12,267 bases of DNA from Oribacterium sp. UBA6992. GTDB taxonomy: Bacteria; Bacillota; Clostridia; Lachnospirales; Lachnospiraceae. Location of the stretch: contig DJXY01000136.1 of NCBI GenBank assembly GCA_002449915.1, positions 1-12,267 of the forward strand, in the 5' to 3' direction. The translations under genes and the position numbers were made by a program. Positions 6,513-12,267 of the stretch are shown in pieces (positions within the stretch are counted from its first letter, which is position 1; every line of letters starts with the position of its first letter). The notes below the pieces were generated by a model. That model was not told the DNA's origin, did not search any database, and worked only from the letters and a program-made list of their open reading frames with translations.

Positions 6513-6580
6513 TTAGAAAATGAGAAAATGCACTTTAAGGTCTTATTGTCACAGCCGTCCATAATTCATTAAATAGCGCT

Positions 6581-6612
6581 GCTTCTAGAAGCTGTACAAT
6601 GCTTGTACAATG
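6581..6612. repeat. Palindrome plus 11-bp-spaced direct repeat
   Basis: GCTTCTAGAAGC (6581-6592) is a perfect 12-bp palindrome. Directly after it TGTACAATG occurs at 6593-6601 and again at 6604-6612, a period of 11 bp, about one helical turn. The TGTACA cores also make TGTACA-N5-TGTACA a dyad. It lies about 80-110 bp upstream of the predicted dehydrogenase start site, a plausible activator site. The binding protein is unknown. Confidence 0.5.
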
Positions 6613-6655
6613 TTCTTTTTATGCCAGCCATTCCGGATCGTAATAACAGACATGG

Positions 6656-6684
6656 TTGACGTGTCCATTTTATGGTGCTATCAT
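6656..6684 (+). promoter_or_regulatory. Sigma-A promoter for the dehydrogenase gene
   Basis: TTGACG (6656-6661), a 17-bp spacer and TATCAT (6679-6684) match the consensus at 5 of 6 positions in each box. The predicted start near 6691 leaves a leader of about 100 bases before the ATG at 6792. Confidence 0.72.
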
Positions 6685-6791
6685 ATGTGCAGTGTAGTTA
6701 AAGACGCATACAACTATGTCCATAATTTATGTCGTAAACAAAGACATTGGAAGCAGAACACAAACAGAACACGATTTGCAAGGAGGCAGCT

Positions 6792-7811
6792 ATGAAGACA
6801 GTTACATTTTTCAGAGGTGATGGCATTGGACCGGAAATTTCAGATTCTGTATTTGCAATTTTTAAAGCCGCCCATGTCCCGGTTGCATTTGATGTGTATG
6901 ATGTCGGAGCTGCCGAGTATGAACGCAACGGGAAGCTTGTGCCGGATGCCGCATTCGCATCCTTTGAACGCACAAAGGTCCTGCTGAAGAGCCCGATTAC
7001 AACTCCGATTGGCAAGGGTTTCCGCTCCTTGAACGTCCTGATGCGTAAAAAATATGATCTTTATGCCAATATCCGCCCGGCAAAGTCCAATCCCGCCGTG
7101 GTAACACCATTTCCAAATACGGATATCGTCACTTTCCGTGAAAATACCGAGGATCTCTATGCAGGCGTGGAGGAGAAGATCTCCGATGACGAAATGCATT
7201 CAATCAAGATCATTACAAGGCAGAAGTCGGAGCGAATTTGCCGCGCGGCATTTGATTTTGCCCGGAAAAATGGCAGAAAGAAGGTCACCTGTGTCCATAA
7301 AGCCAATATCATGAAGCTGTCGGATGGATTGTTTCTCCGCGTGTTTGAGGCGGTTGCAAAGGACTATCCGGACATCATTTCCGACAACATGATCGTGGAT
7401 GCCTGCTGCATGAACCTGGTGCTGGATCCGACCCGTTTTGATGTACTCGTAATGGAAAACCTCTACGGGGATATTGTTTCGGATCTTACCTCCGGTCTCA
7501 TCGGCGGTGTCGGTCTGATGCCTTCCGCCAATCTCGGCAGTGATATGGCTATGTTTGAGGCTGTACATGGTTCCGCGCCGGACATCGCCGGTAAAGGAAT
7601 CGCCAATCCGACGGCATTTCTCTGGTCTGCATGTCTCATGCTCGATCACATCGGTCTCAAGGAGTACGGCGACCTGATCCGCTCTGCGGTTGCCAATGTG
7701 ATGAATGCAGGGACCGCTACAACTCCGGATATTGGTGGCACCGGCACCACGACTACCTATACGGACGCCATCATTCAGGAGATAAAGCGTCTCGCGGCAA
7801 TGGCAGCCTGA
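6792..7811 (+). CDS. NAD-type isocitrate dehydrogenase family enzyme
   Basis: A 339-residue cytoplasmic beta-decarboxylating dehydrogenase of the isocitrate/isopropylmalate dehydrogenase family. It most resembles the short, NAD-using isocitrate dehydrogenases that convert isocitrate to 2-oxoglutarate. Visible features are the phosphate/NAD loop GDGIGPE (9-15), substrate region RSLNVLMRKKYDLYANIRP (78-96) with S79, N81, R85 and R95, FRENTEDLYAG (115-125) with R116 and catalytic Y123, K170 in VHKANIMK, metal aspartates D203, D227 and D231, and HGSAPDIAGKGIANPTA (259-275). D264-I265 there points to NAD rather than NADP. The start at 6792 has a perfect AAGGAGG 5 bp upstream; an ATG 15 codons earlier has no ribosome site. 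No citrate synthase or aconitase gene is present. Homoisocitrate dehydrogenase is the main alternative; FRENTEDLYAGVE fits either. Confidence 0.85.
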   Translation: MKTVTFFRGDGIGPEISDSVFAIFKAAHVPVAFDVYDVGAAEYERNGKLVPDAAFASFERTKVLLKSPITTPIGKGFRSLNVLMRKKYDLYANIRPAKSNPAVVTPFPNTDIVTFRENTEDLYAGVEEKISDDEMHSIKIITRQKSERICRAAFDFARKNGRKKVTCVHKANIMKLSDGLFLRVFEAVAKDYPDIISDNMIVDACCMNLVLDPTRFDVLVMENLYGDIVSDLTSGLIGGVGLMPSANLGSDMAMFEAVHGSAPDIAGKGIANPTAFLWSACLMLDHIGLKEYGDLIRSAVANVMNAGTATTPDIGGTGTTTTYTDAIIQEIKRLAAMAA

Positions 7812-7875
7812 AGCTCAGATTCTTGTGGATTTCACGGACTACCGGAAAAGATAAGATACCCGGGTTTCTACAGAA

Positions 7876-7905
7876 TTGACAGTGAGCCTAAAAAGCGTTT
7901 ATGAT
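7876..7905 (+). promoter_or_regulatory. Sigma-A promoter for the 249-residue gene
   Basis: A consensus TTGACA (7876-7881), an 18-bp spacer and TATGAT (7900-7905) lie 30 bp before the next start codon. They indicate that the downstream gene is transcribed separately from the dehydrogenase gene. No clear terminator hairpin is seen between 7812 and 7875. Confidence 0.75.
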
Positions 7906-7934
7906 GTACTATTATAATTAAGGAAGGACTTATT

Positions 7935-8684
7935 ATGTCAAATCTCAGTTCTAAACCCGACAGTTCTAATTCCGGATCTCAGGAGGCATTACTCCCGGAG
8001 GATTTCTTTAAAAAACATGTCCCTGCGGAAATCTCGGCGGCGAAGCTTGAGTTTTTCTGTGCTATGATCCCTCTGGATGCATTGACAGATGTGATGATCG
8101 ATGCATTCCCAAAAGAAGCAGACTCTGCGGATGCTATTACAAAGGATGCAAATGACCGTGAGGATATCCAGAGCTGTACCAGCGCCGAAGAGCTTGTTCG
8201 ACTCATGCGGCGTCTGATCGGGCTCCGGACCATGTCATTTTTTCTGAAACGGCTGCTTGCGAGAGAAGAGGAGATTACCTCGATCCTCAAGGAAAAACTA
8301 CTCCGCAATAAAAATGACGCGCTGACCGACAACATGGTCAGCTTCTTTATCCGTTGTAAAAAAGATCCCTCTGACTGGATCCGTGAGACCTATTCTTCGA
8401 TAGAAAATCTGTATGTCAGATCCATGCTGTGCCTCATCCTCGGATTCCGTGGAAATGCCGGTGATGCTGCATTCCTGATGGAGCAATACTTCTGGTTTCT
8501 GAAAAATGCGCCAGATACCGATTATCAGCTTGAGCAGGGACCACTTGTCGGCCTGTTTACCTTAAATGGCAGATTCCGCAGGGATGGAAGCGCTTATCAG
8601 CCGCCGAAACTTCCGTATTTTGATGTAGAGAAGCCACGAGCACAGAAGATCCTGCCGGGCGGGATGCTGCGGAGACAGCGGTAA
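7935..8684 (+). CDS. Uncharacterised 249-residue cytoplasmic protein
   Basis: I do not recognise a named family. The gene is convincing: a strong promoter, AGGAAGG (7921-7927) 7 bp before the ATG, and an uninterrupted 750-bp frame with typical codon use. The protein has no signal peptide or membrane segment. Residues 1-20 are Ser-rich and probably disordered. Residues 25-60 and 82-192 look almost wholly helical, and ENLYVRSMLCLILGFRGNAGDAAFLMEQYFWFLKN (157-191) has the helix-turn-helix rhythm of a HEAT-like repeat (arginine after a small loop, then a Gly-containing turn). The tail (215-249) is Pro/Arg-rich and basic. A HEAT-repeat-like scaffold is a tentative structural guess. It sits between genes of unrelated function, so the context says nothing about its role. 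Confidence 0.8.
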   Translation: MSNLSSKPDSSNSGSQEALLPEDFFKKHVPAEISAAKLEFFCAMIPLDALTDVMIDAFPKEADSADAITKDANDREDIQSCTSAEELVRLMRRLIGLRTMSFFLKRLLAREEEITSILKEKLLRNKNDALTDNMVSFFIRCKKDPSDWIRETYSSIENLYVRSMLCLILGFRGNAGDAAFLMEQYFWFLKNAPDTDYQLEQGPLVGLFTLNGRFRRDGSAYQPPKLPYFDVEKPRAQKILPGGMLRRQR

Positions 8685-8938
8685 ATTTGTATTGGCAGTT
8701 TTATTGTATCGGCAGTTTTAGCTACAAGGCATATTTTGCAAAGAACTATTTTATCACTACCTTTTATGTGGGCACATTTATATCGATCACTTTGGTATAA
8801 GGTTCAGCGATTTCTCAACGCTCAATGTAATGATTTTTTAATAAATATGACCGGGGATTGTTTCCAGCAGTTGTGGTATTATAAACAGGTATTGTTGTAG
8901 CAAGTGATTGCTGGGATATAAACTGGAGACAATATAGA
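8685..8938. other. 254-bp AT-rich spacer before the NlpC/P60 gene
   Basis: It begins with a tandem repeat: TTGTATTGGCAGTTTTA (8687-8703) followed without a gap by TTGTATCGGCAGTTTTA (8704-8720), one mismatch in 17. Possible -10 elements are TGGTATAAG (8794-8801), TGGTATTAT (8874-8882) and TATAAA (8917-8922, with TTGTAG 16 bp upstream). None has a good -35, so the NlpC/P60 promoter is not fixed. No intrinsic terminator for the upstream gene is visible. Confidence 0.55.
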
Positions 8939-9721
8939 ATGAAAAGATTGCTTGGAGAACTAATACTTGGCACGATGCTCGTTGTCGGGATGAGTTTCAG
9001 CTCTTTTGCGGATGAGACCCTTCTTAAAATCGGCGAGAGTCCGGTAGAAATATCCAGTGGTGTGCTGGAATTAAGTAATTCCACTGCAGCGCAGTCCGGA
9101 TCGCTGTTAAAGCTTGCCAGTACCTCGGCATCAACAGCATCTAAAGACGCTTTACTTGATGTTGCGGATAATGTGGATGATCTGGACGGTATTGTAAAAA
9201 CGGATACCGTTAAGGAAACGGAAGCTGCCAGCGGACCTAAGGAAACCGGCAAAGGTGAGGGAAAATCCGTAACCGTGCCGGGAGATGAGGAAGATCTGGA
9301 AGCTATTGAGTATTCTTATGATGTGATTGAGGCGGCGCAGGATACGACGCAGTACTCGGCAAAGAGAGAAGAGTTGATTGCCTATGCAAAGCAGTTCCTT
9401 GGAAATCCGTATATTTATGGCGGAACCTCTCTTACCAACGGATGCGACTGCTCCGGCTTTGTACTGGGAATCTTTAAGAAGTTTGGCATTACGACCGGCA
9501 GAACTTCAAGGGATCAGTATGCCAATACAAAGCGTATTTCAGAATCCGAGCTTAAGCCCGGGGATCTTGTATTTTACGCGAGCGGAGATTATGTCAACCA
9601 CGTTGCAATCTACTGCGGCAAGGGCATTATCATCCATGCAGCCAATTCCCGTTCCGGTATCATTACCAGTAAGTATGATTATCGTACTCCGTATGGCTTT
9701 GGTCGATTTATCAATGACTGA
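8939..9721 (+). CDS. Secreted NlpC/P60 peptidoglycan endopeptidase
   Basis: A 260-residue exported cell-wall hydrolase. Residues 1-24 form a signal peptide (KR, a hydrophobic core, then SFSSFA) with likely cleavage after A24. A Ser/Thr/acidic, low-complexity linker spans about 25-140. The NlpC/P60 cysteine-peptidase domain occupies about 143-258, with C171 in GCDCSGF, H221 in NHVAIYCG and H233 in IIHAANS as the catalytic set. Such domains cut the D-Glu to diamino-acid bond of peptidoglycan stem peptides, in cell separation, turnover or spore processes. No SH3b, LysM or choline-binding domain is seen, so wall targeting is unclear. GGAG (8925-8928) is 10 bp before the ATG, a slightly long spacing. 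It ends 53 bp before a shared bidirectional terminator. Confidence 0.92.
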   Translation: MKRLLGELILGTMLVVGMSFSSFADETLLKIGESPVEISSGVLELSNSTAAQSGSLLKLASTSASTASKDALLDVADNVDDLDGIVKTDTVKETEAASGPKETGKGEGKSVTVPGDEEDLEAIEYSYDVIEAAQDTTQYSAKREELIAYAKQFLGNPYIYGGTSLTNGCDCSGFVLGIFKKFGITTGRTSRDQYANTKRISESELKPGDLVFYASGDYVNHVAIYCGKGIIIHAANSRSGIITSKYDYRTPYGFGRFIND

Positions 9722-9774
9722 TCGATGTATGAATGATAGATTTACGGATATATTTATGAACGATGGATATATCT

Positions 9775-9826
9775 TTTGTACAGGAAAGGGGCGATGGAAA
9801 AATCCATCGCCCCTTTCCTGTACAAA
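9775..9826. terminator. Bidirectional terminator, perfect 24-bp inverted repeat
   Basis: Arms 9775-9798 and 9803-9826 are exact reverse complements around an AAAA loop, with a GGGGCGATGG core. On either strand the GC-rich part is followed by CCCCTTTCCTGT, giving a modest U-run. It lies between the convergent NlpC/P60 gene and hpf and probably ends both transcripts. Confidence 0.85.
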
Positions 9827-9869
9827 CTATGTTTCAGACGTGATCTTTTAAAATACACAATCCGGATCT

Positions 9870-10400
9870 TTATCCCTCCGGCTCAATCAAACCGTAGGTA
9901 TTGCCCTTTCTCTTATATACTACATTCACCTTACCGGTGTTGCCATTTTCAAATACAAAGAAGCTATGTCCTACAAGTTCCATCTGGAGGCAAGCCTCCT
10001 CCGGAGTCATTGGCTTAAGATCAAACTGCTTGGTACGTACAATCTGGATCTCTGCATCATCTTCTTCGGCCTCATCCTCTATAAAGCTCTCACTAAATGC
10101 CTGTGCACTCTGGTTTCGGTCAATAATTCTGGTACGGTATTTCCGGATCTGACGCTCAATGACATCAACGACCAGATCAATTGACTGATACATGTCAAGG
10201 GAGGACTCCTCTGCACGGATTACTGTCCCCTTCACCGGGATGGTAACCTCAATTTTCTGCTGATCTCTCTGCGTGGAGAGAGTAACGTTACAAATGGTAT
10301 CCGGCTTAAAGAACTTATCCAGTTTCCCAAGCTTTTTATCTACCATGTGTCTCAGTCCGTCGGTAACGTTCAGGTTTCTACCAGTGATATTAAACTTCAT
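9870..10400 (-). CDS. hpf: Long-form ribosome hibernation promoting factor
   Basis: A 176-residue long HPF that binds the 30S decoding region in slow growth or stationary phase and joins 70S ribosomes into inactive 100S dimers. The N-terminal HPF/RaiA domain (about 1-98, MKFNITGRNLNVTDGLRHMVDKKLGKLDKFF onwards) is followed by an acidic linker (about 105-117, EDEAEEDDAE) and the C-terminal dimerisation domain (about 120-176, VRTKQFDLKPMTPEEACLQMELVGHSFFVF and NVVYKRKGNTYGLIEP). Start choice: GGGAG lies 8 bp before the ATG at 10400 but only 2 bp before an ATG two codons earlier, so the later one is used. In many Firmicutes hpf precedes secA on the same strand; here it is divergent from it. Confidence 0.95.
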   Translation of the reverse strand: MKFNITGRNLNVTDGLRHMVDKKLGKLDKFFKPDTICNVTLSTQRDQQKIEVTIPVKGTVIRAEESSLDMYQSIDLVVDVIERQIRKYRTRIIDRNQSAQAFSESFIEDEAEEDDAEIQIVRTKQFDLKPMTPEEACLQMELVGHSFFVFENGNTGKVNVVYKRKGNTYGLIEPEG

Positions 10401-10439
10401 TAACATCGCTCCCTTCTATATTAGCCTGGATACAGTAAG

Positions 10440-10461
10440 GCCTTTGTAACGCCTTTGTAAA
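10440..10461. repeat. 11-bp tandem repeat in hpf leader
   Basis: GCCTTTGTAAC (10440-10450) is followed directly by GCCTTTGTAAA (10451-10461); as hpf mRNA these read TTTACAAAGGC then GTTACAAAGGC. They fall between the hpf -10 box and its ribosome site, and the one-turn spacing would suit a DNA-binding repressor or an RNA element. No function is known. Confidence 0.5.
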
Positions 10462-10482
10462 ATCTTTTCTGTATCTGGGTAC

Positions 10483-10491
10483 ATTATAACA
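10483..10491 (-). promoter_or_regulatory. Extended -10 element for hpf
   Basis: On the minus strand TG-T-TATAAT gives a perfect extended -10 (hexamer 10483-10488) and predicts a leader of about 75 bases. No good -35 is found 16-18 bp upstream. That would be compatible with an additional sigma factor or activator, as stationary-phase control of hpf is common. Confidence 0.55.
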
Positions 10492-10650
10492 CGAGACGGA
10501 ATATTTTTCTATATAATAAGGCTGATCTGCAAAATATTTTCACATTTTTTTCACAGAATTGCTGCCATACTTTCACTATATTTTTACATGCATCATTTGA
10601 CACACTTATGTCTGCAATTGTGAATAATTTGTAAACTCCGGGAACTTTTC

Positions 10651-10679
10651 TTGAATATAGAAACGTTTAGTGTTAAAAT
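10651..10679 (+). promoter_or_regulatory. Candidate promoter for secA
   Basis: TTGAAT (10651-10656), a 17-bp spacer and TAAAAT (10674-10679), preceded by TGT as an extended -10. The predicted start near 10686 gives a leader of about 64 bases. A second TTGACA (10597-10602) has no matching -10 at normal spacing. The remaining gene-free DNA between the hpf and secA starts (10401-10749) is AT-rich, with no further gene-like signal. Confidence 0.6.
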
Positions 10680-10749
10680 TTACAAGTTATAGCCAGAAGT
10701 ATGTAAAATAGAAGCGATGATCAGTTTAGTATAAAGGAGCATCATAGTA

Positions 10750-12267
10750 ATGAATCTTATTGAAAAGGTTTTCGGCACTCACTCTGATCGGGAGTTGCGT
10801 CTCATCAGACCAAAGGTTGATAAAATCCTTGCCCTGCATGACACCATGGCTGCCATGTCGGATGAAGAGCTTAAAGCACAGACACCTAAATTTAAGGAGA
10901 GGCTTGCCAATGGAGAGACATTGGACGACCTCCTGCCGGAAGCATTTGCAACGGTTCGTGAGGCTGCCAAGCGTGTCAATGGTATGGAACATTTCCCGGT
11001 ACAGCTCATTGGTGGTATTGTACTGCATCAGGGTCGTATCGCCGAGATGAAAACCGGTGAAGGTAAAACACTGGTTTCCACTTGTCCTGCGTACCTCAAT
11101 GCTCTCGAGGGCAAGGGTGTCCATATCGTTACCGTCAATGACTATCTTGCCAAGCGTGATGCGGAGTGGATGGGCCGGATCCATGAATTCCTGGGTCTTA
11201 CCGTCGGCGTCGTTCTGAACTCCATGACTACAGAGGAGCGTCAGAAGGCATATAACTGCGACATTACCTACGTCACCAACAACGAGCTCGGATTTGACTA
11301 CCTCCGTGATAACATGGCGATCTACAAGAACCAGCAGGTTCTGAGAGGTCTCCATTACTGTATCATCGATGAGGTGGACTCTGTCCTGATTGATGAGGCT
11401 AGAACGCCGCTGATTATTTCCGGTTCTTCCGGAAAGTCCACCAAACTGTACGAGGTTTGTGATGTACTGGCGCGTCAGCTGGAGAAGGGCGAGGAGTCCG
11501 CAGAGTTTTCCAAGATCAATGCCATCCTTGGTGAGGAGATCGAGGAAACCGGTGATTTCATCGTTAACGAAAAGGAAAAGACTGTCAACCTTACCCAGCA
11601 GGGTGTCAAGAAGGTTGAGAATTTCTTCCATATAAAGAACCTCGCGGATCCGGAAAATCTGGAAATCCAGCATAATATCATCCTTGCGCTCCGTGCCAAC
11701 AACCTGATGCACCGGGACAAGGACTATGTTGTAAAGGACAACGAAGTTCTCATTGTAGATGAATTCACCGGACGTATCATGCCGGGCCGTCGCTACAGCG
11801 ATGGTCTGCATCAGGCAATCGAGGCCAAGGAGCATGTGCAGGTACAGCGTGAGTCAAGAACCCTTGCGACGATTACCTTCCAGAACTTCTTTAACAAGTT
11901 TGACAAGAAGGCTGGTATGACAGGTACGGCACAGACCGAGGAGAAGGAGTTCCGTAACATTTACTCCATGGATGTAATCCAGATCCCGACCAACCGTCCG
12001 GTGATCCGTAAGGACCTTGATGATGCGGTTTACAAGACCAAAAAAGAGAAATTCCAGGCAGTCGTCGATGAAGCAGTCCGGATCCATGAAACCGGAGCAC
12101 CGGTACTGATCGGTACCATCAACATCGATACCTCGGAGCTTTTAAGCGGTATGCTGTCCAAGCGGGGCATCAAGCACAGCGTCTTAAATGCCAAGTTCCA
12201 TGAAAAAGAAGCTGCAATTGTCGCAGATGCAGGTCAGCACGGTGCTGTTACCATCGCCACCAACATG
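10750..12267 (+). CDS. secA: Preprotein translocase ATPase SecA (5' part)
   Basis: The reading frame stays open from the ATG at 10750 to the window edge (506 codons), so the 3' end is missing. It encodes the motor ATPase that drives preproteins through SecYEG. Visible are the N-terminal SecA signature ([16 protein letters not shown], 2-17), the Q-motif region (FPVQLIGG), Walker A MKTGEGKT (100-107), [15 protein letters not shown] (128-142), Walker B DEVDS (207-211), [11 protein letters not shown] (215-225), the preprotein-crosslinking region, [23 protein letters not shown], and the start of the second nucleotide-binding fold ([22 protein letters not shown] onwards). AAAGGAG (10733-10739) lies 10 bp upstream. 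Full SecA proteins are about 800-900 residues, so about 55-65% is present. Confidence 0.97.
   Translation, partial: MNLIEKVFGTHSDRELRLIRPKVDKILALHDTMAAMSDEELKAQTPKFKERLANGETLDDLLPEAFATVREAAKRVNGMEHFPVQLIGGIVLHQGRIAEMKTGEGKTLVSTCPAYLNALEGKGVHIVTVNDYLAKRDAEWMGRIHEFLGLTVGVVLNSMTTEERQKAYNCDITYVTNNELGFDYLRDNMAIYKNQQVLRGLHYCIIDEVDSVLIDEARTPLIISGSSGKSTKLYEVCDVLARQLEKGEESAEFSKINAILGEEIEETGDFIVNEKEKTVNLTQQGVKKVENFFHIKNLADPENLEIQHNIILALRANNLMHRDKDYVVKDNEVLIVDEFTGRIMPGRRYSDGLHQAIEAKEHVQVQRESRTLATITFQNFFNKFDKKAGMTGTAQTEEKEFRNIYSMDVIQIPTNRPVIRKDLDDAVYKTKKEKFQAVVDEAVRIHETGAPVLIGTINIDTSELLSGMLSKRGIKHSVLNAKFHEKEAAIVADAGQHGAVTIATNM

Larger units (their letters stand above)
6419..6791. other. Divergent regulatory region, lrgA / dehydrogenase
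   Basis: This 373-bp gene-free stretch separates two divergent genes. From left to right it holds the lrgA ribosome site, an lrgA promoter, a LysR-type dyad, an AT-rich unassigned segment (6513-6580), a 12-bp palindrome with an 11-bp-spaced direct repeat (6581-6612), a good plus-strand promoter (6656-6684) and a ~100-base dehydrogenase leader. The leader has a short TAGTT/AACTA dyad (6695-6716) and CATAATTTATG (6721-6731). No RNA gene or small ORF with a ribosome site was found. Confidence 0.7.

Noticed and set aside
6695..6716. A riboswitch in the dehydrogenase leader
   Set aside because: Only a 5-bp TAGTT/AACTA stem is visible in the ~100-base leader, with no terminator or known riboswitch core.
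7200..7649. A 149-codon minus-strand frame inside the dehydrogenase gene
   Set aside because: It is a shadow of the real gene with no independent support.
8815..9252. A 145-codon minus-strand frame over the NlpC/P60 signal peptide region
   Set aside because: It is antisense to the signal peptide and linker; its Ser/Leu-rich content reflects the complement of the low-complexity linker.
10726..11835. A 369-codon open frame on the minus strand opposite secA
   Set aside because: It is fully antisense to a well-supported secA frame with intact motifs, has no plausible ribosome site, and its composition is that expected from the complement of biased SecA codons.

Overview
The window looks like a chromosomal stretch from a low-to-moderate GC Firmicute, most likely a Clostridia/Lachnospiraceae-type anaerobe. 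The reasons are strong AGGAGG/AAAGGAG-type Shine-Dalgarno sequences, sigma-A-like promoters, a long-form hibernation factor (hpf) next to secA, an LrgA/LrgB pair and an agmatine-route polyamine gene. No phage, transposase, CRISPR array, tRNA or rRNA is visible. The taxonomic call is inference from gene content only.

Layout. Positions 1-149 hold a 63-bp tandem intergenic repeat. It is followed by aguB (314-1189, +, N-carbamoylputrescine amidase), which has no Shine-Dalgarno and an extended -10 box just before its start codon, and which ends at a strong hairpin terminator (1284-1342). On the minus strand a two-gene unit runs from an IT-superfamily/SLC13-like permease (2323-3618) into an HSL-type alpha/beta hydrolase (1360-2253). 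Divergent from it is a full-length LysR-type regulator (3797-4807), overlapped by a 96-residue protein that is only a LysR DNA-binding domain (4797-5087). Its 3' end overlaps the convergent lrgB (5058-5750, -), which is co-transcribed with lrgA (5756-6418, -). This LrgA carries an unusual ~109-residue hydrophilic C-terminal tail. Divergent from lrgA is an NAD-type isocitrate dehydrogenase family gene (6792-7811, +). Then come an unrecognised 249-residue protein (7935-8684, +), a secreted NlpC/P60 endopeptidase (8939-9721, +), a bidirectional terminator (9775-9826), hpf (9870-10400, -) and, divergent from hpf, the 5' two-thirds or so of secA (10750 to the window edge, +).

How it may work together. 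The block 1360-7811 reads as a carboxylate-handling region: a permease with a hydrolase, a putative LrgAB transporter pair (pyruvate/small-metabolite transport is the role reported for some LrgAB homologues), an isocitrate dehydrogenase-like enzyme and two LysR-type genes. The best new evidence linking them is a shared dyad, TGTAT-N8-ATACA. It occurs once in the permease/LysR divergent intergenic region (3677-3694) and once upstream of lrgA (6494-6511), where it is centred about 63 bp upstream of the predicted lrgA start site, the classic position for a LysR-type activator site. The substrate and the regulatory link are inference. AguB, hpf, secA, the NlpC/P60 protein and the 249-residue protein appear to be ordinary neighbours that are not functionally tied to that block.
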